Positions 1 through 9,798 are shown, counted from the stretch's first letter. The stretch is DNA of 64,000 bases from Puccinellia tenuiflora (GCA_012064385.1 QRDG01001910.1:862931-926930), one strand, 5' to 3'. Notes: a model not told the origin generated them from the sequence alone. Translations and numbers: made by a program.

Positions 1-123
1 CAACGTCTTAAACATTATATTGCTGGAAAGAGCTTCATCGGAATGGTCGAAAAGTTTAATTTGCAAACACCGGAGGAGGTAATTGAGAGAGGTCTTGAAG
101 TTTCAGCAACCCAAAATCAATAA
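1..123 (+). pseudogene. C-terminal end of pol (integrase tail), partial
   Basis: Frame 1 is open from the window edge for 40 codons to a TAA at 121-123. The start reads QRLKHYIAGK, the 'x-RLKxY' block typical of the last segment of plant gypsy integrases, followed by a short charged tail (TPEEVIERGLEV). No catalytic residues are inside the window, so I cannot judge whether the full gene is intact. It is called as pol by this motif and by its position upstream of the PPT and LTR. Confidence 0.6.
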
Positions 124-186
124 TTGGTAACTTTTGTATTGGGAAGTTTCTCGGAATTGCGTGAAATTTGACGGAAGTCATTTTTT

Positions 187-430
187 ATGGAAATTAACAT
201 GTGGGACAAGAAAATTGGAAGGGACGGAGACCCGAGGAAGGAAAGAGGGGGTCCCACACGGCTAGATTCTTTGGCCACGTGGGCCCACTCCTTTTGCCCC
301 TCGGAGTCCCGTTTCGTCTCGTTTTCGACTCCGATGCTTCGTCTTGACCTAAAAACCTTCAATATATACCCCTTCCATCGATCTAATCTCGCACCGAGCG
401 TTTTTGAGCGATCTTTGTTTTTGCTGTTTC
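187..430 (+). promoter_or_regulatory. LTR-like promoter module inside element A
   Basis: This segment between pol and the extra ORF resembles the U3/TATA part of nearby LTRs. The block at 243-289 (GGTCCCACACGGCTAG, then TTGGCCACGTGGGCCCAC) aligns by eye with 2343-2390 in this element's own LTR and with 49695-49750 in the LTR of element E. The phrase 'cgtcttgacctaaaa' at about 343-356 recurs at 49798-49811, just before a TATA box. A TATA-like AATATATACC lies at 361-370, about 80 bases before the ATG at 450. It looks like an internal promoter for the ORF that follows. That role is inferred. Confidence 0.5.
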
Positions 431-449
431 TGCCTGTCAGGTTTTAGCT

Positions 450-1021
450 ATGTCTTCGGGAGACTCCTACCAATGCTCCTCCATGGACGATGATGATGAA
501 CTCAAGGGCAACAGCCCCACGTCCATATGGAGGAGGAATATGAAGAGGAAGGACTACTCCGATGATGAAGACTGCGAGGAGGAGATGGAGAAAGAAGAAG
601 ATGATGATACAAGCCCTTCGCCGACATCACTCCTATTGCAACAACACCACCTTCTCCCATCCCTGTTGCTGGTGTAAGGGCGGACGTGTCTCTTGGGAAC
701 AAGAGGCAGTCGGCGCGCATGAGCACAGGAGGGAAAGTTCCCAGGCATGCACTTGCTAGCAAAAACGTGGTTTCTACTCTTATTGATAGGGAAGTTCAGC
801 ATGCCACCCAAGAGAACTACCCTGGTGAATGGGATCGTAAGATCCCCAATGTAAAAGTACAAAGCCCGGAGTGGAAGCTTAGCAAGAAGACGGTGGAAAA
901 GGATCTCATGGAAAAATTGGGAAAAGCTGCAAGCAAGTTTGAGGAGGCCTATAATCTTATGATGAGCATCGTTGGAGAACTTGAATATAATTATTGTGAA
1001 GGCAGGAAGGAAAAGAAATAA
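450..1021 (+). pseudogene. Extra ORF between pol and 3' LTR, frameshifted, unknown function
   Basis: Two ORFs in different frames (450-677 and 686-1021) look like one gene broken by a frameshift near 675. The first codes for 75 residues with strongly acidic runs (MDDDDELK, then EEEMEKEEDDD). The second codes for about 110 mainly basic residues and ends EGRKEKK. I recognise no domain. The ATG at 450 is chosen because it follows the TATA-like sequence at 361-370 and starts the acidic region. In Athila-like elements this position often holds an env-like or accessory ORF, but no membrane segment is visible, so I do not call it env. Selection on it is unproven. Confidence 0.4.
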
Positions 1022-2035
1022 AGAGGCTCTAGCAAAACGTCAAGCTTGGGGGAGTTCAACCTAGTCTTTATCTTTATTAGTTTATCTATCTGTTTAGTCA
1101 TGGTGTGTTTTTCTTTTATCATTTAGTATCAATCTCTTTTAGGCTTGTGTGAGCTCATAGAGCATTATCATGTATCCTCTTGTGGTTTATTAATGAATAT
1201 TAAAGTATGGTGTCATTCATGGGTCTCTTGTTTTGGAGATTTATGGGTAACACTCATGCAAATGAGCGTGGCATGTTTAGAAATTTCAGTCACATCTTGT
1301 CTTGAATTTAATTAACTTGATGTGCGTTGGACAATTGTAGAATTATCCCATTATAGAATAAGTAAAGAGAATGAGTCAACATGACTTGAAAATTAATAGT
1401 TTATGGTTGAGATGCAGTCTTCTAGAATAAAGAGTTAAGAAGGTCAATGAAAAGAATATGAAACACTCTTGTTATACTCTAGTATCTTTTGAGCAAATTA
1501 ATGATCATGGATATTTTAATACTTATGCTCTTGAAAAGTGAATGAAAAGGAGGGCACCCGAGGATTCGGCTAGCCATGGAAAGTGTGAGATAAAGGTTGT
1601 ATTGAGCATAAGAACTTGATTGAAATATCCATGACTAAAGTTTGTACTAGTTACTAGTGAAGCAAGGGGATAAACAATATCATATCTATCTTTTTATTTG
1701 TCTTCTTTTAACTAGTTATTCAATAAGAGTTTATCTTGTCTTTAAATTTCAGCAAAGTATCAAATATTATAATGCTTGCCACAAAGAACAAAAGCATGTG
1801 AAAAGTAGTATGATCCAACTGTCCAACATACAATGGTTGTTTGCTTTCAAAAGTAAGGGGTGATTGCTAGAGCTTCTACTTATGTTGCCCTTAGGTGTAT
1901 GGGTTTTAGTTCATTAATCTTACATTGCAATTGAATATGATGATGATACAATGCCCGTATTTATTTATCAACCATAAGTCCATTGATGCATGTGATGATC
2001 TATGTCCTTACTTACTCGAGGATGAGTAAAGGTTT
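1022..2035 (+). other. Non-coding internal region of element A
   Basis: AT-rich sequence with no convincing ORF. It begins with a decoy copy of the polypurine tract, AAGCTTGGGGGAG at 1042-1054, identical to the tract at 2036-2048. I see no other structure. Confidence 0.5.
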
Positions 2036-2048
2036 AAGCTTGGGGGAG
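2036..2048 (+). promoter_or_regulatory. Polypurine tract of element A
   Basis: AAGCTTGGGGGAG ends one base before the TG of the LTR at 2050. This is the position where plus-strand DNA synthesis is primed. Confidence 0.75.
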
Positions 2049-2049
2049 T

Positions 2050-3562
2050 TGATACGTGCATTTTATATCATCATTTATACATCTTATATCATCATATTAG
2101 AATGTTATTGGCATTGTTATATCATTGTTTTTGCATGTTTTAGATGATTTATGGGACTTTCATACAAAGTCCCTATTTTTTGTATTTAATTTCTGGGAGG
2201 CAGAAAACCTCCTTTTTCTCGTTTTTAATGTTTCAGGAGCTACAGGGACCCAAATGGAAAAAGGAAAATTGCACAGCTGGTTTTTCATCAGGAGAACAAC
2301 AGAGGGAAGAAGAACTAAGCGAGAAGAGCCACGAGGCCCAAAAGAAGGGGGCCCACGCGGCCAGATTCTTTGGCCGCGTCGGGCCCACCATCTGGAGCCT
2401 CGGGCATCTCCTCGCTCGGGGCTTTTTAGCACATCATCGTCTCGCCAAACAAGGGACGCCCTAATTTTTCCAAGTCCATTCGAGGAGGCGGCGGCGGCGA
2501 AACTCCTGATTCCCTCTGAGGGGGATCAGATCTTGCTGCTCCGGAGCTCCGGAGGAGGGGGAAATCATCGTCATCGTCATCACTCCTCCTCCTTGGCGTG
2601 GGAGGAGGCCTCTACATCATCACCATCACCATCTCCATCATCTCCGTGATCCACTCCGTCCCCCTCGTAGTTTGAGAGTTGCTATACCCTAGATACTTGT
2701 CTTGTGCTCCTATTCATGTTTGTGATTGAGTACTTGTCATTATTTGGAGGTGAAGTTATATTTTCAGATTGTGTTGTACCACTTATGCCACTGAATATTA
2801 TCATGTTTGAACATTGTGAGTTGTTCCCGTATGTTCCTGAGGGCATAGGATGAATTGGCAATGATTTATATATGACATGTGTTGGTATTTTGTCTAGTGT
2901 TCATCTTTTTATGTAATTCTATGATGGTGTTGTGCGAACGTCGACTGTACAACACTTCACCTATATGGGCTCATAGGAGAACACCGTAGTGTAATGAATT
3001 GAGGGAGACTTAGGAGGACAAGTAAACCTAAGACCGAGTCATGAAGTTACTTTATGGGGAATTAGTATCGGGGACCTTAGAGTGTAATGCTATGGTGGGA
3101 CTTTATGTCTTAATAATTCTTGTGCAGTCATTTACTTGGCCACATGATCCATCATAAGGGGTTTAGTTTATTCATTTAGCTATGCCTAACAATGGCTCCG
3201 TCCAAAGAAGATTAAAACTTGACAAGATATTCAACGTGTTGTTTAATAAATCTCTATGCCTAGCAACATCCATGCCGCCCTCGGGAACGTTTTCCACATA
3301 TAAGACACACATCACTCGAGCTTGTCCTCTTGCCACATAGAGGATTGGGCTTTCTCTCTTTGAGAGCTTTCTACTTGCTACCATCTATCTTAAGCATTTT
3401 TATTCTTTTGCATCTATACAACCAAAAATCCCAAAAACACTTGCATCTTTTATTGTTTTATTTATCATTCTTGCTAACCAATACCTTCAGCTCCTCGTGG
3501 GTTCGACAACCTTTTCTAATCGAAAAGTACTACAATTGATCTCCTGCACTTGGGAGTCATCA
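2050..3562 (+). repeat. 3' LTR of element A (1513 bp)
   Basis: Starts TGATACGTGCATTTTATATC right after the PPT and ends GGGAGTCATCA. The second half (about 2755-3560) aligns with 59325-60163, the second half of the LTR of element E, so the two families share U5-side sequence. A GC-rich palindromic block lies at 2349-2388. The 174-codon ORF over 2125-2649 has no protein-like features and is treated as chance. Confidence 0.8.
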
Positions 3563-3914
3563 GTCCCCCCGGGTACTCGCATATGATGAAGATGCACAAG
3601 TTGAGCGGAGGATTGATGACATAAATCTGTTGGAAGAAGTCAGGTGTCGGGCCTCCTTGCGGTCCGCTCAATAATAGCACTATCTCCGTCGCTACCACAG
3701 CCACAATGTCCGCTCCCAGGAACTCCAACCCGGAGACCTGGTCCTCCGCAAGAAGCAAAAGCTAGATGGCATGAACAAGATGTCATCCAAGTGGGAAGGA
3801 CCCTACCGGGTCACTAATACCCTCAGACCTGGAGCAGTCTATCTGGAAAACGAGCAAGGCAGTCCGGAAGGAAACGCCTGGAACATCGAGAATCTACGGA
3901 AATTCTACCCCTAA
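3563..3914 (+). pseudogene. Integrase C-terminal part of element B pol
   Basis: One frame reads through this stretch to the TAA at 3912-3914, interrupted by two adjacent stops (TAA TAG near 3669-3674). After them come HYLRRYHSHNV, then LQPGDLVLRK, then SSKWEGPYRVTN and a final ENLRKFYP. These are the 'GDLVLR' and 'KWEGPYxV' blocks at the end of plant gypsy integrases, just after the catalytic core. The catalytic residues would lie upstream and are absent. The double stop makes this copy non-functional. Confidence 0.8.
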
Positions 3915-4950
3915 TTACGAACATGAATTGCCCAACGTCGAATGCGCTAAGCACGCCCAAGGGGCTAGTGTTCTGTAATACGGAGTAAGAATCATCGCCA
4001 AGGAAATAAAAGATAAGTCATTTCAATTCCGTGAGCACCAATCCTTGCATGAAAGTGTGTTATCCGTAGCAACCCGTAAGCAGGGGCTGGCATGGTGCCG
4101 GTGGCTGACGGGTCGAGCGCGAGTGACAACGCAGGTGGGCACTGCCACCCGATCGTGCAGTACTGTCGCGGAAAGGAGGAATCGGGCAGTGCTGTGTAAG
4201 AGACGAACTTCTTCACAGAAATGCACATGCAACTTTGCTTGCGGATTGCTTCGGATAACACACCATCATAGCCTGGAGAGAGGGTCCTTTCTTTTCCTAC
4301 TGAATGTTTTTTATGTGCAGCTCCTTCCCAGGACAGGAGCCGGCGGCTGGACATGACTAAGGAGTTGGATACCCGGGAGGGACAGAGCGGAGTGAGGACG
4401 CGGCATAAAACCAGCTAAGTCTTTGCATCTGCATCCTGCACTTAGGCATAACATCTCGCTCAGAGTCAATACCGTCGACCTGCGCATGCTTGACAGTTGA
4501 TGAGAGCCTTTGCGGGGGTAATGCGTACATCACGGCGAACGGTCCATTTCCCTCTGGCCTAGTACCTAAGGACAGTGGAGTGGGCTCCCGGAAGGTATAG
4601 CCCTCTTAGGGGTACTGCTACTATGTCAGCATCATGGCAACGAATGTGGGGTGCACGCAGAAAGGGTACTTGGCACCTAAGAGGCCTCCTCTGAAAACTT
4701 GACGACGCGTTAGTGCAAAGGAAGACTTGGGAAATGACCCCGGGAGTTGAGAACTAGGATTGCATTCATGCGAATTTAATTTCTGAATTCAAATTCTACG
4801 ACTTCCTAAGTACATGATTTAGTCTGTGCCAATAAGGCCAGCTCCGAGCTAAGTCTCCTAGCTGCGCAGTTTTGCCTCTCTCATGCCTGCCGGATGAACT
4901 CTCAATTCCCGGGGACGCCTGGGAAGATGGAGGGAACCCGCGTAGGACTT
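3915..4950 (+). other. Non-coding spacer between pol and the antisense ORFs of element B
   Basis: No ORF here looks real. The only structure I found is an inverted repeat at 4055-4263. The 103-120 codon ORFs over 3992-4356 lie across this inverted repeat on both strands and show no domain. Confidence 0.4.
4055..4263. repeat. Inverted repeat with 28-base arms
   Basis: Left arm 4055-4082 (GTGTGTTATCCGTAGCAACC...) is nearly the reverse complement of right arm 4236-4263, with a few mismatches. The loop is about 150 bases. It could fold back in RNA or be a remnant of a small inserted element. No flanking duplication was obvious. Confidence 0.5.
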
Positions 4951-5439
4951 TCAGCCACCTCCGGGAGCAGGCGGCCTCCTTGCAACCCCCGGCACTTCGG
5001 AGCTGAAAAGGTGGATGATCCCGTTCGCCACCTCGCCCAAGGCCACGCTCTCGGCCTGCGATGCAAGGGCAAGTAGACTCAAGGCCAAGCTCAAATCCAA
5101 GAAAGGGCGAGGAGTCAAGAAGGCCCGGATGCTTACCTGGTCTATGGCCTCGAGATCCTCCCAGAGTGGGGACAAGCCCGGGACATCGGCGGTGCTCTCG
5201 CTCAAGGTCGCCAGCAGGTGCGACCTCCAGGCGTCCCGCTCGCGGGTTTCCGCCTGCGCCGCGGGGCCGGTAATGGCCGCTAGGTGTGAAAGATCCCGAA
5301 CCACAGCGGGGTGGGACACCACCTCTTCTTCCTCTTCAGCGGATTGGGCTCCAGCTCCCCTGGGAGCCTCTGCCGCGCCCCGGAAGACGGACGCCGCCGT
5401 CGACGTCCCGGACAAGGATACCCTCGCTTCTCCGGACAT
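4951..5439 (-). CDS. Antisense ORF 2 of element B, unknown function (162 codons)
   Basis: The ORF is open on the minus strand well upstream of 5439. I place the start at the ATG at 5439-5437 (MSGEARVSLSG) because a TATA box (CCTATAAAAAGG, 5535-5524) lies about 85 bases upstream and nothing upstream looks protein-like. The product is rich in Ala, Leu and Glu, with an acidic run (AEEEEEVV) followed by probable helices (TRERDAWRSHLLATLSES; then LSLALSLLALASQAESVALG). It ends in a Pro/Gly tail at a stop at 4951. I recognise no domain. It may be expressed from its own promoter, opposite to the element's main transcript; that is inferred. Confidence 0.5.
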   Translation of the reverse strand: MSGEARVSLSGTSTAASVFRGAAEAPRGAGAQSAEEEEEVVSHPAVVRDLSHLAAITGPAAQAETRERDAWRSHLLATLSESTADVPGLSPLWEDLEAIDQVSIRAFLTPRPFLDLSLALSLLALASQAESVALGEVANGIIHLFSSEVPGVARRPPAPGGG

Positions 5440-5523
5440 CGCCTTGCAATCTATGGAGGGCGGAGAAAGAAGCAAGGAAGGAGCAGAAGGGAAAAAGCGT
5501 TGAGAAGGCTGGGGACTGGGGAT

Positions 5524-5535
5524 CCTTTTTATAGG
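5524..5535 (-). promoter_or_regulatory. TATA box for antisense ORF 2
   Basis: Reads CCTATAAAAAGG on the minus strand, about 85 bases before the ATG at 5439. This leaves room for a start site near 5500 and a leader of about 60 bases. A run of 12 C (plus strand) lies just upstream at about 5541-5553. Confidence 0.5.
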
Positions 5536-5837
5536 CCTATCACCCCCCCCCCCACTTACCCTCAACGGTACGGGTGCTGCAGTAATGGGGACACGTTTTG
5601 CAAAAAACCTGTTCCCATTCACATCAATTACGCTTGGAGGCCAATCTTACACGAGGAAACCAGTCCTACATCGCCTCGAGAGACTACAGCGGGGCCTACT
5701 CTTTACAACAAAAAGGGTGGCTCTCGCCGAACAAGGAGCACCACCGCAAGACAAAAGGCGCTACTTCTAGAAGAACAGCGATGAGGCCGCCAAGAAGGAT
5801 GTCAAGGAGATCTTCGGGGCCGTCGACTCGGGACTCC

Positions 5838-6434
5838 TCACCTGCAGGGAGACGAGCTCTCCTCGACCTTGACGCTGGGCGAGCTTTCCTCATCCTTGTC
5901 GGAGATACGGCCGCAGCTGCTACTGTCGCTCTCCATGCAGCAATCTGCGTGCCCTCCGTCGGCGCGGAAGATCTTCACAGAGAGTGTCGCGTCTTCGTCA
6001 TATTCAAGCGCCAAGTACCGCCCCCGGGTTAGGCGGCGGAAGCGGGAGAACGACTTCCACCCTCGTCCCATGAGTAGGGAGTCACCGATGGTGTACTCCG
6101 CATCAGCCCAGGAGGGGCCATTGGGGCAGCCTTCCACCTGAAGACAGAAGCCAGTAGGTCTGTCACCGTCTGAATCCACCGCCACCGCAAAGGAGTCCGG
6201 CAGACAGAGCCGGCTGGGAAGCCCGCGGTGCAGATCTACGATGAACTTGAACGACGGGAAGCCAGAGTGGGTCGTGCTTCGGGGAGGAGGGGAAGGAGAT
6301 CCCCTTGCTCCGCGACTGCCACGGCCGCACCTCGCTCTGCCTCGGGGGGCGGCCCTCCCACGACCGCGAGGGGCGGCAACCACCGCTGCCGAAGAAGAAC
6401 GAGCACGCCCAGCTCCCCTCTTCGCCCTAGCCAT
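5838..6434 (-). CDS. Antisense ORF 1 of element B: B3-type DNA-binding domain protein (198 aa)
   Basis: The start is the ATG at 6434-6432 (MARAKRGAGRARSS); the frame is open further upstream, but this Met begins the basic N-terminal region. Residues about 1-45 are Arg/Gly/Ala-rich and resemble a nuclear basic region. Residues about 57-155 match the plant B3 fold in order: FPSFKFIVDL, then LPSRLCLPDSFAV, then GRGWKSFSRFRRL, then GRYLALEYDEDATLSVKIF. The 'GWxxF...L..G..L.xEYD...xVxIF' pattern is characteristic of REM-like B3 proteins. The C-terminus is acidic and Ser-rich. B3 is a plant-specific DNA-binding domain, so this is most simply a captured host transcription-factor segment. The ORF has no internal stop, unlike the adjacent pol. 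Alternatives: a fortuitous ORF (unlikely given the motif order) or an older element-borne accessory gene. Confidence 0.65.
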   Translation of the reverse strand: MARAKRGAGRARSSSAAVVAAPRGRGRAAPRGRARCGRGSRGARGSPSPPPRSTTHSGFPSFKFIVDLHRGLPSRLCLPDSFAVAVDSDGDRPTGFCLQVEGCPNGPSWADAEYTIGDSLLMGRGWKSFSRFRRLTRGRYLALEYDEDATLSVKIFRADGGHADCCMESDSSSCGRISDKDEESSPSVKVEESSSPCR

Positions 6435-6528
6435 CTGCGCCGATAATTTCGGTGGGGTGGGGAGCTGGTATGAAGACCGGAGACAGATGAAGACCGGAGA
6501 CAGATGAAGATGTTTGGGACACACCCCT

Positions 6529-6540
6529 GCTTTTAAGGGG
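6529..6540 (-). promoter_or_regulatory. TATA-like element for antisense ORF 1
   Basis: Reads CCCCTTAAAAGC on the minus strand, about 100 bases before the ATG at 6434. It has the same spacing style as the clearer TATA box of the neighbouring antisense ORF. A two-copy 17-bp tandem repeat (TGAAGACCGGAGACAGA, 6471-6504) lies between it and the ATG. Confidence 0.35.
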
Positions 6541-6750
6541 CTCGGCTGCGCCCCCAAGCTGCGGACTCCTCGTTTTCTCTATTGCAGGAATCGAGGAGGC
6601 AGGTGTAGTTATTCCCCTGAGCGGAGTAACTGCGCATCCCCCTGACAGATGGGACAGACCTACACGACAAGACAAGATGCCGGGGACCCACTTTGACCAA
6701 TCCTTTTGGCCATAGCCCCGGCAGATGAAGAACGTACACGCCGGGACTAT

Positions 6751-6763
6751 GCCCGGGGGCTAC
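6751..6763 (+). promoter_or_regulatory. Polypurine-like tract of element B
   Basis: GCCCGGGGGCTAC directly precedes TGTCGCAACAGTGG. Plant Tat-like elements commonly have such a G-rich tract abutting a TGTCG LTR start. Confidence 0.5.
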
Positions 6764-8156
6764 TGTCGCAACAGTGGAACATGGGGTTCCCCTAGTACGG
6801 CCAAAGAGGGTCCATCAACCGTGGGCCCACCAAGAAGAAGGACAAGGCTAGGAGTCAAGATCGGCAGGCGGGCTGCCCCGCGTGCCCCACGGGTACATCA
6901 ACAAGCATGGCATCGACAACCAGGGCTGAAGGGCCGGGTGACCTCCCGGGGTCATCCTCTACATGGCAAGCAACGCGGAGGACTTGGGGCCCGAACGCCC
7001 GGCAGGAGACCAGGCTTGCTCCCGGGTTCCCCCTCCGTACTGTTGCGGGGATAAGCTTGCCATCTCGGGCTGGAAGCTCCTAGAAGACTTCGATGCCAAG
7101 GAAGTGGAGGCGCCGAGCGGGGACATGGCCGATGGGGGTGTCAGCCCCTGTCGACCCCGCTTTCCAAAAGGTGGACGACCGCACCAACCCTCCAGGAGGA
7201 AAACTTGGATGAGAAGAATCCACGTCGCCCCTTAAAAAGACCACCAAGGTGTTTTCCCGCTGAAAACCCTCACGCTCCTAAAATGCTTTGTGGGCTCCCC
7301 TTAGCCTATAAAAGGACCCAATCATGGCCGAAGGAAGGGGGGAGGTTGGACCAAAAAGAGAGAGCAAGGCAAGACTGTCTAGGGCAAAGGGTGAAGGAGA
7401 GAGGTGATCTCCTCCGGGTAGGATCTGCTCGTCTCCTACCTTTAGCCGCAACCTTCCGGGTGTTCTCCCGCCACCACCACCTTGTAAGCCACACCATGAT
7501 AAACCTGTCAATCCAGACATGCAGGAGTAGGGCTTTTAGCCTCCGGGCGGCCCGAACCTGGGTAAACTCCCTGCGTCCCTGTGTTGTTCCCTAGTATGTA
7601 GATCGAAAGAACTTGGCAAGGTACTCTCGGGGAAGGTGTCTCCAGCCTCCTTCGCGCCCCGTGCCGAACCTAAAAAGGGGTATCCTTTACTCCCGGTGTC
7701 GTGGATATGGGACACGTGTACCTGCAAGGAGTCAGAGCGTGGCCCATCAAGGGGAAGCCCAGCAGGCCGACTCCAATCAGGGTAGGACAAGGACTCACTT
7801 GTGGACTAGTAATAGATAGCTGTGTCCTACAAGGACTCGACATGTAAGCCGGCCTCCTCCACCTTTATAAGGAGGGGCAAGGCACCCCAAGAGGGCACGA
7901 CCAACATAGAGGGAACGGAGGACTTAGATCCTCAACTCCCGACCTACACAATAGAGGATCCGTCTCATTGGTGACTTCCACCAAGAGAAATAAAGACCTA
8001 GCCACAAACAACACGTAGGGATATTACCGGATGATGTTTCCCGGGTCCCGAAGCTGTATAAATCTTGTCTCCCGTGTCGTTCGTCTACTAACCCACATCG
8101 ACGATACCCGCGCGTACATAGTCCCGTATCTTCACTGTTGATCTAAACCATCGACA
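6764..8156 (+). repeat. 3' LTR of element B, possibly composite
   Basis: Begins TGTCGCAACAGTGGAACATG and ends CATCGACA, so the ends form the TGTCG/CGACA inverted repeat usual for this group. The start resembles the reverse-strand start of the LTR of element I (TGTCGGCACAGTGGAAACC at 48666). Two separate TATA boxes (CCTATAAAAGGACC at about 7308; CTTTATAAGGAGG at about 7861) suggest that two truncated LTRs may be joined near 7600. No internal TG/CA boundary decides this. Confidence 0.5.
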
Positions 8157-9125
8157 CCCAGTGTCCGTGCTCCGAGACACGACAATGAGCAAGTCGGTCC
8201 TACACAAGAAGTTGCTACCACCTTTCAAAACGGCGCCCAAAGTAGCGTAAAGTGCCAGGACAAAAAGACGGCAAGCAACCGGCCTTCTCGCCCGCAAAAG
8301 GTGACCTACGACGACATCAAAAACCAACCCTGTGTGCATCACCTTAGGCCGGATGGGACGTGCTCTCACACGAACAAGCAATGTCACATCAATCGAGACA
8401 TCGCTAAGGACCCCAAGCCGGCAAGTCAAGGAACAAGCAAAAGTCCAGGAGGGACGACAAAGAAAAAGCATGATGCCGCCTCAGAATCTAAGGGTGCGAC
8501 CTCCAAAGAAGGAAAAGGCAGCAAGTTCCCCAAGCACACTGAAAGCCTCATAGTCAACCTGGCGACCGATTCATCCAGGAAGCAAAAGGCGGCTTGGCGA
8601 GAACTTAACGCCATGGTACCTGTAGTGCCGCAATTCTTGGATTGGTCCGACACTCCCATCACCTGGAATCGCAGCGATCACCCGGATAGAGTCCCAGCCA
8701 CACGCACCTATGCCCTTGTCATCAGCCCTATCATCGACAAATGCAAGCTGACAAAGGTGCTCATGGACGGAGGAAGCAGCATCGACATACTCTACATTGT
8801 GACATTGAGAAGGATGCGCGTCTCCGAGTTACAGCTTAGCCACAACAATGTGAAGTTCCATGGTATTGTGCCGGGATGCCAAGCTTCTTCGATGGGAGGA
8901 ATCACCCTAAAAGTTACCTTTCGCGGCACGAATAACTTCAAAACGGAAGACATCTCGTTTGAGGTGGTCCCCTTCAAGAGCGCGTATCACGCAATCTTCG
9001 GACGTCCGGCTTTTGCCAAATTCATGGCTCGGCCATGCTACATCTACAACAAGCTTAAGATGCCGGGACCCAATGGGATCATCACGGTTGCGGGAAACTT
9101 CAAAACGGCAAGCCGTTCATGCTGA
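8157..9125 (+). pseudogene. Element F gag C-terminus and aspartic protease
   Basis: The frame is open from the LTR boundary at 8157 to a TGA at 9123-9125. YDDIKNQPCVHHLRPDGTCS followed by CHINRD is a Cys/His block at the gag C-terminus of plant Tat-like elements. Downstream comes ALVISPIIDKCKLTKVLMDG, with the protease active site DGGSSIDIL (Asp codon at 8766), and then AYHAIFGRPAFAKFMA, the 'GRPAF' segment at the end of such proteases. The gag N-terminus is missing and the frame is lost after 9120, so this is a fragment. Confidence 0.8.
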
Positions 9126-9798
9126 AGAACAAATCTCTAGAGAAGAGCTGGAAGACTCAAGAAAACAATGGGTCCTAATGAGATGCCGGCAACAGAAAAG
9201 ACGTCCTCTAAAGTCAACTTAAGTTTCAAGCCAAAGGATGACACCAAGAAAGTCAAGCTCACTAAAGACGATCCAACAAAGGAGACCACCGTCGATGCCG
9301 GCCTCGACGAAAAATAGGAAAGCGAGCTCGTCAAGTTTCTCTATGAGAACCGGGATATCTTCGCCTGGTCGCCTTCCGACATGCCAGGTGTCCCGAGGAA
9401 ACTTGCCGAGCACTCCCTCAATGTCAACAAAGATGCCAAGCCGGTTAAACAAGGCCTCCGATGGCTCGGAACAAAGAAGTGCAAGGCGGTAGGGAAGGAG
9501 ATTCTAAGGCTCACCGCCGCCAAGTTCATCCGAGAAGTCATCCACACTGATTGGTTGGCAAACCCCGACCTCGTCCCAAAGAAAAACACCTCTGAGCTAC
9601 GTAGGTGCATTGATTTCACCGGCTTAAACAAAGCCTATCCTAAAGATCCGTTCGCCTTGCCACAAATCGATCATGTCATTGATTCAACTGTCGGCTCTGA
9701 ATTGCTGTGTTTTCTGGACGCTTATTCGGGTTACCATTAGATAAAGAGGAAGGAGTCAGATCAAATCAAGACATCCTTGACCACGCCTTATGGGAACT
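9126..9798 (+). pseudogene. Element F protease-RT linker and N-terminal RT
   Basis: After frame slips between 9126 and 9320, one frame runs from about 9324: FLYENRDIFAWSPSDMPG, then KKNTSELRRCIDFTGLNKAY, then LCFLDAYSGYH with the first RT catalytic Asp. It stops at TAG 9738-9740, where family members have Gln, so a C-to-T change is likely. The frame continues (IKRKESDQIKTSLTTPYGN) to 9798, where element H interrupts it. The RT YxDD block is on the other side of H, at about 18370. Confidence 0.85.

Larger units (their letters stand above)
1..3562 (+). mobile_element. Element A: 3' part of a Ty3/gypsy LTR retrotransposon
   Basis: The window opens inside the pol gene. It is followed by an extra ORF, about 1 kb of AT-rich non-coding sequence, a polypurine tract at 2036-2048 and a complete 3' LTR at 2050-3562. 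The 5' LTR, gag and most of pol lie outside the window. The LTR runs TG to CA. The next five bases, GTCCC (3563-3567), should be one target-site duplication. Element A sits in the integrase tail of element B. The layout of pol, extra ORF, PPT and LTR and the LTR style suggest the Athila-like group of grasses; that lineage is inferred. Confidence 0.8.
3563..8156 (+). mobile_element. Element B: 3' part of a Tat-like Ty3/gypsy element carrying antisense ORFs
   Basis: After element A the sequence resumes in an integrase C-terminal region (to 3914). It then runs through about 2.8 kb holding two minus-strand ORFs, a purine-rich GCCCGGGGGCTAC at 6751-6763 and an LTR-like stretch ending CGACA at 8156. 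Extra ORFs between pol and the 3' LTR, often antisense, are known from Tat-lineage elements (Retand, Grande and RIRE2 types). Beyond 8156 the sequence is mid-gag of another element (F), so B appears inserted in F. Its 5' half is outside the window. Confidence 0.65.

Noticed and set aside
2125..2649. 174-codon ORF in the element A LTR
   Set aside because: It starts upstream of the likely transcription start, is Ser/His/Pro-rich at the end, and is not kept in the related E LTR.
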